A DNA stretch of 64,000 nt from Bog-756 sp963753905 (lineage in GTDB: Bacteria; Actinomycetota; Acidimicrobiia; Acidimicrobiales; RAAP-2), in assembly GCA_963753905.1 (NCBI GenBank), contig CAVWDZ010000001.1, positions 2,976,001 through 3,040,000 on the forward strand, given 5' to 3'. Of the stretch, positions 25,342-33,535 are shown piece by piece (position 1 is the stretch's first letter; every line of letters starts with the position of its first letter). Position numbers and translations under genes: made by a program. Below the pieces are notes generated by a model. It had not been told where the DNA came from. It searched no databases and was given only the letters and a program-made list of their open reading frames with translations.

Positions 25342-25457
25342 CTCCTCATCGCTCGGGCATTGGCACCTGGTACGCCCGCCCACCTGCACCACAGGTCGGA
25401 GAAGCGCTCTGGTTGCCGCAGCGTCACAGGGCCCGGTCCCTCAGCTGCTCTGGATGA
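25342..25457 (-). ncRNA. SAM (S-box) riboswitch controlling thrC
   Basis: Read on the minus strand, the leader has the S-box conserved blocks in order: AGAG, GAGGGA, a GGGCCC stem, GCGGCAACC, GGTGCCAA, then GATGA. The P1 helix pairs TCATC (25457-25453) with GATGA (25350-25346). The Shine-Dalgarno GAGGAG (25347-25342) overlaps the 3' strand of P1, so SAM binding should hide the ribosome site and shut off translation. The assignment is from memory of the S-box consensus. Control of thrC by SAM fits competition with methionine synthesis for O-phosphohomoserine. Confidence 0.85.
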
Positions 25458-25465
25458 TGACAACC

Positions 25466-25493
25466 ATTGTACCGAGCCGGGGGCATCCGTCAA
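25466..25493 (-). promoter_or_regulatory. Promoter of thrC
   Basis: TTGACG (25493-25488), a 16-base spacer, then TACAAT (25471-25466). Transcription would start near 25459, right at the first base of the riboswitch P1 helix, which supports both calls. Confidence 0.75.
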
Positions 25494-25617
25494 CGCAGGG
25501 CGGGTGCGACGGCGTCTCCCCCTGGCCGGGAGCTCGGCTCGGGAGCACGCCGGCGGCCCTCGTGCACGCTTCTCGCCCCAGATTCCACCACCCGTTCGGG
25601 TGAGCGATGATGGGGAG

Positions 25618-26424
25618 ATGGCACCCGCGGCTGCTCCGGAGGACAACGCGCGCCGCTTCGACCACGCGGCCTTCGATGCCGTTGCGCTGGCCGAGGCCAA
25701 GGAGGGCCGCCGGATCTCGGTTTGCATCCCGGCGCGCAACGAGGCGCCCACCATCGGGCCGATCGTGCGGTTGATCGTCTCGGCTCTGGTCGGGAGGTCG
25801 GGAGGGGTGCCGCTCGTGGACGATGTGGTCGTGGTCGACGACGGCTCGACCGACGGCACCGCCGACATCGCCCTGCGGGAGGGAGCACGGGTCATCGCCG
25901 GCGGCTCGGCGACCGGCGGGAAGGGCCAGGCCATGCGCTTGGCCCTCAAGGAGGCGGACGGCGACCTCATCGCCTTCGTCGACGGGGACGTCTCCAACTT
26001 CGGCCCCCACTTCGTGACCGGCCTCCTCGGCCCGCTCCTGGTCGACGATTCGGTCACCCTGGTCAAGGGGTTCTACGAGCGCCCGCTGCACGGCACCCGC
26101 GACGGCGGCGGACGGGTGACCGAGCTCATGGCCAGGCCGGTCATCGACCTCCTCTTCCCCTCCCTGGCCGTCATCGAGCAGCCCCTCGCCGGCGAGACGG
26201 CCGGTCCGCGGTGGGTCTTCGAGACCTGCGAGATGGCCGACGGCTATGCCGTCGAGCTCGCCCTCCTCGTGGACGTGGCCGCCCGCTTCGGGATCGAGAC
26301 GATCGCCCAGGTCGATCTCGGCGTGCGGGTGCACCGGAACCGCCCACTCGACGAATTGCGCCCGCAGGCCACCGACATCCTGCGGGCAGCGCTCGCCCGC
26401 TCCGGCCTCATCGTCCCCGACTGA
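25618..26424 (+). CDS. gpgS: Glucosyl-3-phosphoglycerate synthase
   Basis: A 268-residue GT-A glycosyltransferase (GT81 type) that joins glucose from an NDP-glucose to 3-phosphoglycerate, the first step of glucosylglycerate and methylglucose lipopolysaccharide synthesis. Visible family features are 'CIPARNEAPTIGPIV', 'VVDDGSTDGTADIA', the metal-binding DxD in 'FVDGDVSN', 'VKGFYERPL', 'GGGRVTELMARP' and 'IAQVDLGVRVHRN'. ATG 25618 is used; GTG 25600 is possible and neither has an ideal Shine-Dalgarno. It is divergent from thrC and convergent with the MFS gene. Confidence 0.88.
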   Translation: MAPAAAPEDNARRFDHAAFDAVALAEAKEGRRISVCIPARNEAPTIGPIVRLIVSALVGRSGGVPLVDDVVVVDDGSTDGTADIALREGARVIAGGSATGGKGQAMRLALKEADGDLIAFVDGDVSNFGPHFVTGLLGPLLVDDSVTLVKGFYERPLHGTRDGGGRVTELMARPVIDLLFPSLAVIEQPLAGETAGPRWVFETCEMADGYAVELALLVDVAARFGIETIAQVDLGVRVHRNRPLDELRPQATDILRAALARSGLIVPD

Positions 26425-26463
26425 ACGCCGGGGCGGCGGCGCTCAGACGCTCCCGCAAGACCA

Positions 26464-27975
26464 TCAGCAGGAGGCCGGTGCCGGTTCGACCGACGGCACC
26501 CGGAGATCGGGAAGCGCCGAGGGGGACACAGCGGAGCCGAGCCGCCGCCGGCCGGGAACCAGCATGGCCACCCCCGCGCCGACCGCCACCACGGCGGCGC
26601 CGACAGCCACCGCCGGGGTCAGGCCGTTGACGTAGTCCTGGCCCGAGACGTAGCTGCCGTGAGAGCTGAAGACGGCTCCGAGGACGGCGATGCCGAGCAC
26701 TCCCCCGAGCTCGCGGAAGGCTGCGTTGGCCCCGGATGCCACACCCTCGAGGGCCGGGCGCACCGTCCCGAGCACCAGCGAGGCCAGGGGTACGAAGAAG
26801 AGCGTCATCCCGAGGCCGCAGACCACGAACGGAGCGACCAGGTCCGCGTACGGCGTCGTCGGCGTCGTGATGCCCACCAGCCAGGCCAGGCCGACCGCCT
26901 GCAGACCGAGGCCGGCCACGACCAGAGGCTTACCGCCCCACCGCTCCGACAGTTGGCCCACGAGCGGGGCGAGCAACATGGGGATCGCCGTCCACGGCAG
27001 GACCCGCACCCCGGCGGCGAGGGGCGAGTACCCCTGGACGGTCTGGAGGAACTGGGTCAGGAAGAAGATCGAGCCGAACATGCCGAAGCTGAAGAGCAGG
27101 GCGGTCACGTTGACGGCGGTGAAGCCGCGATTGGCGAAGAGACGGAGATCCAGCATCGGGTGGTCGGACCGGAGCTCCCAGGCCACGAAGGCGCCGAGGA
27201 GGACGGTGCCCACCACGAAGGAACCGACGACCGAGGCCGACGTCCAGCCGTGGGCGTTCCCCCGGACCAGACCCAGCACGACACCGAACAGGCCGGTGCT
27301 CACCAGGCCGACCCCGACCAGGTCCAGCGGGGAGGCCGATCCACGCGACTCGGCCAGTTTGCGCCACGCCAACGGGGCGAGCACGATGCCCACCGGCACG
27401 TTGAGCCAGAAGATGTACTGCCACGCCCACCCGCTGGTGACCGCACCGCCGACCAGCGGTCCGACGGCCACCGCAGTCCCGCCGATGGCACCCCAGATCC
27501 CGAGGGCGGCGTTCCGTCGTGCGGGCGGGACCGCGGCGCTGAGCAACGTGAGGGAGAGCGGCATGATCATCGCCCCACCGGCTCCCTGCAGGGCGCGTGC
27601 CGCGATGAGGACCCCGATCCCCGGCGCCAGTGCGGCCGCCGCCGAGGATGCGGTGAACAACACGATGCCGGCGACGAAGACACGCCGGCGCCCGAACCGC
27701 TCGCCGAAGGTGGCAGCCGTAAGGAGGAGCACGGCGAAGGTCATCGTGTAGGCGTTGACCGTCCACTCGAGACCAGAGAGCCCGGCGTGCAGGTGGACGC
27801 GGATGACGGGCAGGGCGGTCGTGACCACCAGGTTGTCGAGGGAGGCCATGAAGAGGGCGACCCCGGTGATGACGATCGCCCAGACCGCGCGGGACCTCGC
27901 GGCCTGACCGATTGGTGTGATCGGAGGCGCGGCGGGTGCTGGCGGACCGTTCGGGTCGCGACGCTCGACACTCAC
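26464..27975 (-). CDS. MFS multidrug exporter, DHA2 (EmrB/QacA) type
   Basis: A 503-residue transporter with about 14 membrane helices. The antiporter motifs of the 14-helix drug:H+ group are visible: 'LDNLVVTTALPVI' in helix 1 and 'GERFGRRRVF' in the first loop. The open frame reaches 28134, where an ATG overlaps the TetR stop. I prefer GTG 27975 because an operator and probable promoter (28080-28095) lie inside that extension, and the extension is not hydrophobic or conserved in type. The adjacent TetR is its likely repressor. Confidence 0.87.
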   Translation of the reverse strand: MSVERRDPNGPPAPAAPPITPIGQAARSRAVWAIVITGVALFMASLDNLVVTTALPVIRVHLHAGLSGLEWTVNAYTMTFAVLLLTAATFGERFGRRRVFVAGIVLFTASSAAAALAPGIGVLIAARALQGAGGAMIMPLSLTLLSAAVPPARRNAALGIWGAIGGTAVAVGPLVGGAVTSGWAWQYIFWLNVPVGIVLAPLAWRKLAESRGSASPLDLVGVGLVSTGLFGVVLGLVRGNAHGWTSASVVGSFVVGTVLLGAFVAWELRSDHPMLDLRLFANRGFTAVNVTALLFSFGMFGSIFFLTQFLQTVQGYSPLAAGVRVLPWTAIPMLLAPLVGQLSERWGGKPLVVAGLGLQAVGLAWLVGITTPTTPYADLVAPFVVCGLGMTLFFVPLASLVLGTVRPALEGVASGANAAFRELGGVLGIAVLGAVFSSHGSYVSGQDYVNGLTPAVAVGAAVVAVGAGVAMLVPGRRRLGSAVSPSALPDLRVPSVEPAPASC

Positions 27976-28079
27976 CCCGCCGCTGTCGTCACGATCCTGC
28001 TGCGGCCGGGTCGAACGGTGACGCGTGGCCAGATGCCAGGCCCGGCGCGCCGGAGGGAGGTCCGGCCACTCGGACAGTT

Positions 28080-28095
28080 GTGAGTGATCACTATC
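28080..28095. promoter_or_regulatory. Operator GTGAGTG-AT-CACTATC upstream of MFS exporter
   Basis: This matches the operator at the tetR promoter (28767-28782) in the whole left half and in CACT of the right half; its core AGTGATCACT is a perfect palindrome. On the minus strand a possible -10 (CACAAC) follows. Two matching sites, one per gene, support local control of both genes by the encoded TetR protein. Confidence 0.75.
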
Positions 28096-28130
28096 TCCGT
28101 GCGGCAAAAAAAGGGGGACGATGGGCTGGT

Positions 28131-28757
28131 TCATGCGGGGACCTCCGTTGACGTTGCCAGCTCGGCAGAGCGTTGCTCTTTGATCGCCTGGCTGGCGGCT
28201 TGGATGGCGGTGATCTTCTCGGGCGTCGGACAGAAGCTCTGGGCCCAGTGGTCGGGCAGCGAGAGCAGGTCGATCGCGGACATCACGTTGAGCATCATCC
28301 CCATCGAGAAGAACCGCCGGAGCTCCTCGTCGGGAAGGTGGGTGCGCTCGTGGACCAGGTGCCAGAGCACCTCGAAGGTCCGCCGACAGCTGCCGGCGAT
28401 CTCAGGGTCGCCGGGCGCGGCGGCGAACCCGTGCAACTGGACCTGGAGCAGCTCGGGATCCTGGAGGAGCTCCACGTAGGCCTCGCCCATCGCGGACAGC
28501 GCCTCCTTCCCCTCGAGCCCCAGGCCTGCCCTGGTCATCGCAGCGATGATCCGGTCGGCCACGAGCTCGTAGGTGGCCACGAACAGGTCCTTCTTCGTGC
28601 CGAACAGGCGGAAGAGGTAGGGCTGGGAGATCCCGGCACGGGTCGCGATGGCCTCGGTCGAGGTCCCGGCATAGCCGGAGCGGGCGAATTCGGTGATCGC
28701 GGCCCCCAACACGGCTGTCCGACGCTCGGAGGCGGTCATGCGGCTCGACACCATCAT
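28131..28757 (-). CDS. TetR-family regulator of the MFS exporter
   Basis: A 208-residue protein with a TetR helix-turn-helix at about residues 32-53 ('STEAIATRAGISQPYLFRLF') and a ligand domain like those of QacR/AcrR-type drug sensors. The frame is open to 28778, but that GTG lies in the operator. ATG 28757 is 6 bases after the -10, which suggests a leaderless message; ATGs at 28754 and 28739 are alternatives. The gene precedes the exporter on the same strand. Confidence 0.87.
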   Translation of the reverse strand: MMVSSRMTASERRTAVLGAAITEFARSGYAGTSTEAIATRAGISQPYLFRLFGTKKDLFVATYELVADRIIAAMTRAGLGLEGKEALSAMGEAYVELLQDPELLQVQLHGFAAAPGDPEIAGSCRRTFEVLWHLVHERTHLPDEELRRFFSMGMMLNVMSAIDLLSLPDHWAQSFCPTPEKITAIQAASQAIKEQRSAELATSTEVPA

Positions 28758-28763
28758 CCGTCT

Positions 28764-28793
28764 ATTGTGAGTGGTCACTCACTACCTTGTCAA
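28764..28793 (-). promoter_or_regulatory. tetR promoter with embedded operator GTGAGTG-GT-CACTCAC
   Basis: On the minus strand TTGACA (28793-28788), an 18-base spacer and CACAAT (28769-28764). The perfect 7-base inverted repeat with a 2-base centre at 28767-28782 lies in the spacer and touches the -10, so bound repressor would block RNA polymerase. The ATG at 28757 would be at or next to the first transcribed base. Confidence 0.8.
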
Positions 28794-28855
28794 GGGGGCA
28801 ACCCTGGGTGCGGGCATGCCCCGGCGGGTCCGGGAGCAGGGGTAGCGTCCCTCGT

Positions 28856-30295
28856 ATGGGTGTCGACTCCTCCCCCGCTCCGGGGGACGGGCCACCGGCC
28901 GCAGCAGACGGGCCGCTGGCGGATACCGTGCTCGTCTCCAACCGGGGACCGTTCTCCTTCCAGATCGAGGACGGTCTGCCGGTACCCGGTCCGGTGGGCG
29001 GCGGACTGGCCGGATCGCTCCACCCCCTCGTGGCCGGCACCGGGGCAACCTGGGTGGCCAGCGCTCTCGGCGAGGGCGACCGGGCTGCCGAGGCCGCCGG
29101 GTTGATGTCGGCCGAGGGTCTGCGGGTCGAGCTCGTCCAACCGGATCCGCACCTCTACAACCTCGCCTACAACGTCGTGTCGAATGGCTCCCTCTGGTTC
29201 TGTCACCACCACCTCTTCGACGCGGCCCGCCGTCCCCGCACCGATCGGCGGTGGATGGAGGCGTGGGACGCGTACCGCGCCTTCAACCAGCTGGTCGCCG
29301 AGCGCGTGGCTGCGGTCGCCCCGGACCGCGGCCGGGTCCTGGTCCAGGACTACCACCTGGCACTCGTCGGAGCCGCGCTCGGCGAGCTGCGCCCGGACCT
29401 GCGCACCGTCCATTTCACCCACACCCCGTTCGCCGACCCCTCGGTCCTGCGCATGCTTCCGAGCGCGGTGGGCGACGAACTGCTCGACGCCATGGCGCGC
29501 TTCGGGGCCTGCGGGTTCCACTCGCCGCGGTGGGCCGACGCCTACCGGGCCGGCCTGACCACGTTCGGGGTGCCCACCCCCTCAGGGCCGCACACCTTCG
29601 TCTGTCCGCTCTCGACCGATCCAGATCGGCTCGCCGCGGCGGTCGGCGAGCCGGCCGTGGGTGAAGCCCTGGAGCGCATCGAGGACTCGGTCGGTGGCGC
29701 CGACCGCCAGGTCATCGTTCGGGTCGACCGCCTCGAGCTCTCCAAGAACCTGCTGCGTGGCTTCTGGGCCTACGAGGAGCTCCTCGCGCAGGTTCCCGGT
29801 CACCGAGAACGGGTCGTCTTCGTCGCCCTCGCCTATCCGACCCGGCAGGGGCTCCCCGAGTACCTCGCCTATCAGGACGAGGTCGAGACGACGGTGGCGC
29901 GGATCAACGAGCGCTGGGGAACGCCGGGATGGACGCCCATCGTCCTCGAGGTCGAGGACGACTACCCCCGCTCACTGGCGGCGCTCACCCGCTCGGACGT
30001 CCTCCTCATCAATCCGGTCCGCGACGGGCTCAACCTGGTGGCCAAGGAGGGACCGCTCATCAACACCCGTGACGGGGTCCTCGCCCTGTCCCGCGAGGCC
30101 GGCGCCTTCGACGAGCTCGGTGACGGCGCGCTCGAGGTCAACCCCTTCGACGTCACCGGGACCGCCTCGGTGCTCGCCCGGGCCCTGGCCATGGAATCGG
30201 GCGAGCGGCGGGTACGGGCCAAGCTCCTGCGCGAGGCCATCGTCTCGCGCAGTCCGGCGGGCTGGCTCGAGCGCCAGCTCGCCACGGCGCGCTGA
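28856..30295 (+). CDS. otsA: Trehalose-6-phosphate synthase
   Basis: A 479-residue GT20 enzyme that makes trehalose 6-phosphate from NDP-glucose and glucose 6-phosphate. It has the N-terminal 'SNRGPF' and 'VGGGLAGSLHPL' loops, 'HFTHTPF', the nucleotide-sugar loop 'VRVDRLELSKNLLRGFWAYE' (usual form VDRLDYTKG) and 'DGLNLVAKEG'. The VDRLELSKN variant departs from the common motif but keeps the Arg and Lys. The start is the ATG at 28856. The gene converges on the phosphatase otsB, so the two trehalose genes are not in one operon. Confidence 0.88.
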   Translation: MGVDSSPAPGDGPPAAADGPLADTVLVSNRGPFSFQIEDGLPVPGPVGGGLAGSLHPLVAGTGATWVASALGEGDRAAEAAGLMSAEGLRVELVQPDPHLYNLAYNVVSNGSLWFCHHHLFDAARRPRTDRRWMEAWDAYRAFNQLVAERVAAVAPDRGRVLVQDYHLALVGAALGELRPDLRTVHFTHTPFADPSVLRMLPSAVGDELLDAMARFGACGFHSPRWADAYRAGLTTFGVPTPSGPHTFVCPLSTDPDRLAAAVGEPAVGEALERIEDSVGGADRQVIVRVDRLELSKNLLRGFWAYEELLAQVPGHRERVVFVALAYPTRQGLPEYLAYQDEVETTVARINERWGTPGWTPIVLEVEDDYPRSLAALTRSDVLLINPVRDGLNLVAKEGPLINTRDGVLALSREAGAFDELGDGALEVNPFDVTGTASVLARALAMESGERRVRAKLLREAIVSRSPAGWLERQLATAR

Positions 30296-30322
30296 CCCGG
30301 AGCACCGGGCGCTCGGGTCCGG

Positions 30323-31183
30323 CTACCGCCCCTGTGCCGGCAGCGGGGTGTCGGCCAGCCACGCGAGCAGGGTTCCTGCGGCTGCTGGTCCGGTCACCGT
30401 CAGGTCGGCGAGCGCGGCCACCTCGGGTGCGGTCTCCTCGTCGATGACCGCCACGGCCACACCGTCCCGACCGTCTTCGGCCGCCCAGTCGGAAAGCTCG
30501 GCGAAGGCCGGCAGGTCCCCGAGATCGTCGCCCAGGTAGCAGGCCGCCGTGCAGGATCCGGTCAGGCGCCGGAGCACCGTTCCCTTGTCGACCGACAGGG
30601 GTGGGCGCAGCTCGAGCGAGCAGCGCCCCTGGTGCGACACCAATCCGGACCGTTCTGCCTCGGCGGCCACCCGCTCGGCCGCCCACCCGGCGGCCCCAGG
30701 GGCGCGACGCCAGTGGACGGTCACCGCCAGATCCTTGCTCTCGACCTCGGCTCCCGCGGGAGCGTCGGCCCGGAGGCGTCCGGCCACCTGGGCGACCACC
30801 GCACGCCAGGGCACAGCTGTGGGCTCGACCACCACGCCACCTCCCGGGGCGGCCGACTCGAGCCCGTAGAGCCCGATGAGCTGCACCCCCTCCGCTCCGG
30901 GCACCCCGTCCGAGGCCCCCGCGGTGATCAGCTGCTCGACCAGGAATGCCACCGGACGCCCGGAGACGACGGCGACCACGCCGAACCGCCGGGCCAGACG
31001 CGTCAGCAGCGCCGCGGTGCCCGGGAGCGGCCGGGCCATCGCGGGATCCTCGACGATGGGGGCGAGGGTCCCGTCGAAGTCGGTGACCACGGCGCTCTCC
31101 CGAGGCCGGCGGAGGAGCGGGGCGAGGCGGTCCCGGGCCTCGGGCGTCGGGGCGGTACCCGCGCCGTCGGGGGCCCCGCTCAG
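30323..31183 (-). CDS. otsB: Trehalose-6-phosphate phosphatase, probable CTG start
   Basis: A HAD-family phosphatase, 286 residues from the start used. The nucleophile motif is 'TDFDGTLAPIV', motif II is near 'VVSGRP', the Lys is near 'SVDKGTVL', and 'YLGDDLGDLPAF' carries the metal-binding Asp residues. In frame, the only ATG/GTG/TTG is a GTG at 31090, four residues before the nucleophile, which would remove the family's usual leading helix and part of strand 1. A CTG at 31183 overlaps the upstream TGA (CTGA) and restores 'ARDRLAPLLRRPRESAVV'. I therefore annotate the CTG, with the GTG as fallback. The enzyme removes phosphate from trehalose 6-phosphate. Confidence 0.82.
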   Translation of the reverse strand: MSGAPDGAGTAPTPEARDRLAPLLRRPRESAVVTDFDGTLAPIVEDPAMARPLPGTAALLTRLARRFGVVAVVSGRPVAFLVEQLITAGASDGVPGAEGVQLIGLYGLESAAPGGGVVVEPTAVPWRAVVAQVAGRLRADAPAGAEVESKDLAVTVHWRRAPGAAGWAAERVAAEAERSGLVSHQGRCSLELRPPLSVDKGTVLRRLTGSCTAACYLGDDLGDLPAFAELSDWAAEDGRDGVAVAVIDEETAPEVAALADLTVTGPAAAGTLLAWLADTPLPAQGR

Positions 31184-31767
31184 CGAACCGTGGTGGTGGT
31201 CGAGGCCGGACTCACCGTCGAGGCGAGGTCCGGACCGACCGCGACCAGGACCTCGGCCGTGCCGATGGTGCTCACCGGCGCCGCTGTCGTGTAGGGCAGC
31301 ACCTCGCTCGAGGGCAGGTGGAGGGCAGCCGCCACCTCGTCGGCAGCAGCCTTCTGCCCGGCGACGTAGTACACGTGGGAGGTCGGCTGAGCGATCGAGG
31401 CGTCGATCGGGGTCTGCACGGTCCACCCGACCGCCTGGAGCCGGGCGGAGACGGCGGCCGCGGCACCGGTCACGCCCGACGCATTGGCCACCAGGACCGG
31501 CACGTTGCTCGGCGGCTTCGGAGCGGTGGTGGTCGTGGTCGTCCCCCGGTGGATCGTCGTCGTCGTGGTCGAGGACGAGGACGAGGTCGAGCCGGACGCG
31601 GACGCTGACGCGGTCGTCGTCGGTGTCGGATGGATGCGGCCGAGCAGGAGCACCGTGGCCAGCACGAACAGTGCGAGCACGAGGACGGCCCGCCCGATCG
31701 GCGCCTGGTGACCGTTCCCCCCGTGTCGTCCGGGGGGCTCCGCGTCGTTCGCCGGGGGATCGTCCAC
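31180..31767 (-). CDS. Membrane-anchored protein with C-terminal LytR_C domain
   Basis: A 195-residue protein with a GTG start, a short cytoplasmic part, one membrane helix (about residues 27-44), a Ser/Thr-rich linker with runs of Thr, and a C-terminal LytR_C domain at about residues 90-170 ('VPVLVANASGVTGAAAAVSARL'). Such domains often occur in cell-wall-linked proteins, alone or behind LytR-CpsA-Psr enzymes; here the catalytic domain is absent. It ends in a TGA shared with the likely otsB CTG. Confidence 0.8.
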   Translation of the reverse strand: MDDPPANDAEPPGRHGGNGHQAPIGRAVLVLALFVLATVLLLGRIHPTPTTTASASASGSTSSSSSTTTTTIHRGTTTTTTAPKPPSNVPVLVANASGVTGAAAAVSARLQAVGWTVQTPIDASIAQPTSHVYYVAGQKAAADEVAAALHLPSSEVLPYTTAAPVSTIGTAEVLVAVGPDLASTVSPASTTTTVR

Positions 31768-31878
31768 TGCCGCCAGCCTGCCAACCGGGTCGTGGAGAAG
31801 CAAGCACCGGCCGGAAAGGGTCCCCCACGGGCACCGGAGCCGTAGACTGCCGGGGGCGGTCCGCTGACCGGGACTCCT

Positions 31879-31951
31879 GCCGGTGTGGCGCAGTTGGTAG
31901 CGCAGACGACTTGTAATCGTCAGGTCGTGGGTTCGACTCCCACCGCCGGCT
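31879..31951 (+). tRNA. tRNA-Thr (anticodon TGT)
   Basis: A 73-base cloverleaf without encoded CCA. The acceptor stem GCCGGTG pairs with CGCCGGC (one G-U), the anticodon stem GACGA/TCGTC encloses CTTGTAA, and the T stem is GTGGG/CCCAC with TTCGACT. The anticodon TGT reads ACA. Confidence 0.97.
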
Positions 31952-31984
31952 CGAAATTGCTGCTCTTCGGATTCGTTGCTGCCG

Positions 31985-32010
31985 GGAGCCCGGTGGCCCC
32001 ATCGGGCTCC
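31985..32010 (+). terminator. Hairpin after tRNA-Thr, possible terminator without U-tract
   Basis: GGAGCCCG (31985-31992) and CGGGCTCC (32003-32010) form an 8-base stem with a 10-base loop, 34 bases beyond the tRNA. There is no run of T after it, so it may be a processing or pausing hairpin. The rest of the gap to egtB holds nothing I recognise. Confidence 0.35.
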
Positions 32011-32178
32011 GGAGCTCCCCGGGGCTCGTACCCCTGTAACGCGTTCCACCCGGTCGGGGACTGCATCACGCCCGACGGTGGGCTCCGGAGCACTTCCGGG
32101 TAAGTTCTCCGGGTGGCAGCGGGCCGGCGTGCCGGTGCACCGGCCATCCGATCCCCAGCCGAACCGGAAGGAGCGGGG

Positions 32179-33465
32179 ATGTCCGACCTCCTCACGACCG
32201 TCGACGACCAGATCCTGGCGGAGCGGTTCGCCACCACCCGGCGGCTCACCGAGGAGCTCTCCGCCCCTCTGTCCGCAGAGGACCAGACGGTCCAGTCCAT
32301 GCCGGACGTGAGCCCGACCAAGTGGCACCGCGCCCACACCGCCTGGTTCTTCGAGACCTTCCTGCTGTGCCCCGGGCTCGACGGCTACGAGACCTTCAAC
32401 CCGGCCTACGGCTACCTCTTCAACTCCTACTACGAGGGGGTCGGTGCCCGGTACCCGCGTCCCGACCGCGGGCTGGTCTCCCGTCCCGGGATCGCCGAGG
32501 TCGCCGACTACCGCCACCATGTGGACCGTGCCATGGCCCTCCTGTTCGAGCACGGGCTCGACCGCCGGCGCGCGTTCCTGGTCGAGCTCGGCGTCCAGCA
32601 CGAGCAGCAGCATCAGGAGCTACTGCTGATGGACATCAAGCACGTGCTGTCGCGCAATCCCCTTCGGCCCGCGTACACCGAGCACGACCTCCCTGAACCG
32701 GGCCACCCGGGTCCCCTCACCTGGAGCACCCATCCGGGCGGCACCGTGCCCATCGGTCACGGCGGAGGCGGGTTCGGCTTCGACAACGAGTTCCCACGGC
32801 ATCGGATCCACCTCGAGCCCTTCGCGCTCGCCGACCGCACGGTGACCTGCGGTGAGTGGATGGCGTTCATGGACGACGGCGGCTACCGGCGTCCGGAGCT
32901 GTGGCTCTCCGACGGATGGGCCATGGTCACCGCCGAGGGATGGGAGTCCCCGTTCTACTGGTCCGACCACATGGGCACCTGGCGCGAGTTCACGCTCGCC
33001 GGGGAGGGACCGGTGGACCCCACCCGGCCGGTGTGCCACGTGAGCTACTACGAGGCCGACGCCTATGCCCGTTGGGCGGGCCACCGTCTCCCCACCGAGG
33101 CCGAGTGGGAGGTGGTCACCGCCGCGCGCGAGGTCGACCGCGGGAGCGCGGCGCGCCAGGCGGACCAGCCCGCCCACCTCCTCGACACCGACGTCCTCCA
33201 TCCGTCCGCGGTGGCCGAGGGGCGGGCCAGCCTCTTCGGCGACGTCTGGCAGTGGACGTCCAGCGCATACAGCCCGTACCCCGGTTTCGTCCCCGAGCCC
33301 GGAGCGGTGGGCGAGTACAACGGCAAGTTCATGGTCAACCAGTACGTGCTCCGCGGCGGTTCGTGCGTGACCCCCCCGGACCACATCCGCGCCACCTATC
33401 GAAACTTCTTCCCTCCATCCGCCCGCTGGGCCTTCTCCGGCCTGCGGCTGGCCCGCAACATCTGA
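32179..33465 (+). CDS. egtB: Ergothioneine biosynthesis sulfoxide synthase
   Basis: A 428-residue iron enzyme that joins a thiol substrate to hercynine with O2. The N-terminal DinB-like domain carries the iron ligands: His in 'WHRAHTAWFFE' and HxxxH in 'VQHEQQHQE'. The C-terminal half is a formylglycine-generating-enzyme fold ('LPTEAEWE', 'GDVWQWTSSAY', 'VLRGGSC'). The ATG has AAGGAG 5-6 bases upstream. egtD follows 70 bases later; egtA, egtC and egtE are not in the window. EgtB from mycobacteria uses gamma-glutamylcysteine while others use cysteine, and absence of egtC nearby makes the second possible. Confidence 0.93.
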   Translation: MSDLLTTVDDQILAERFATTRRLTEELSAPLSAEDQTVQSMPDVSPTKWHRAHTAWFFETFLLCPGLDGYETFNPAYGYLFNSYYEGVGARYPRPDRGLVSRPGIAEVADYRHHVDRAMALLFEHGLDRRRAFLVELGVQHEQQHQELLLMDIKHVLSRNPLRPAYTEHDLPEPGHPGPLTWSTHPGGTVPIGHGGGGFGFDNEFPRHRIHLEPFALADRTVTCGEWMAFMDDGGYRRPELWLSDGWAMVTAEGWESPFYWSDHMGTWREFTLAGEGPVDPTRPVCHVSYYEADAYARWAGHRLPTEAEWEVVTAAREVDRGSAARQADQPAHLLDTDVLHPSAVAEGRASLFGDVWQWTSSAYSPYPGFVPEPGAVGEYNGKFMVNQYVLRGGSCVTPPDHIRATYRNFFPPSARWAFSGLRLARNI

Positions 33466-33535
33466 TCCCGGAGAGACGAGGGGCCTTCGTCCACCGCGCA
33501 ACCCGCGCCCAACGACCACGGAGCCCACCGAGCCC

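Noticed and set aside
24121..25600. A long plus-strand frame running opposite thrC into gpgS
   Set aside because: The sequence has low-complexity composition and is antisense to a well-supported enzyme; gpgS starts near 25600-25618.
31984..32178. GC-rich hairpins between tRNA-Thr and egtB considered as a riboswitch
   Set aside because: No conserved riboswitch core was recognised, and the hairpins are short and common in GC-rich spacers.
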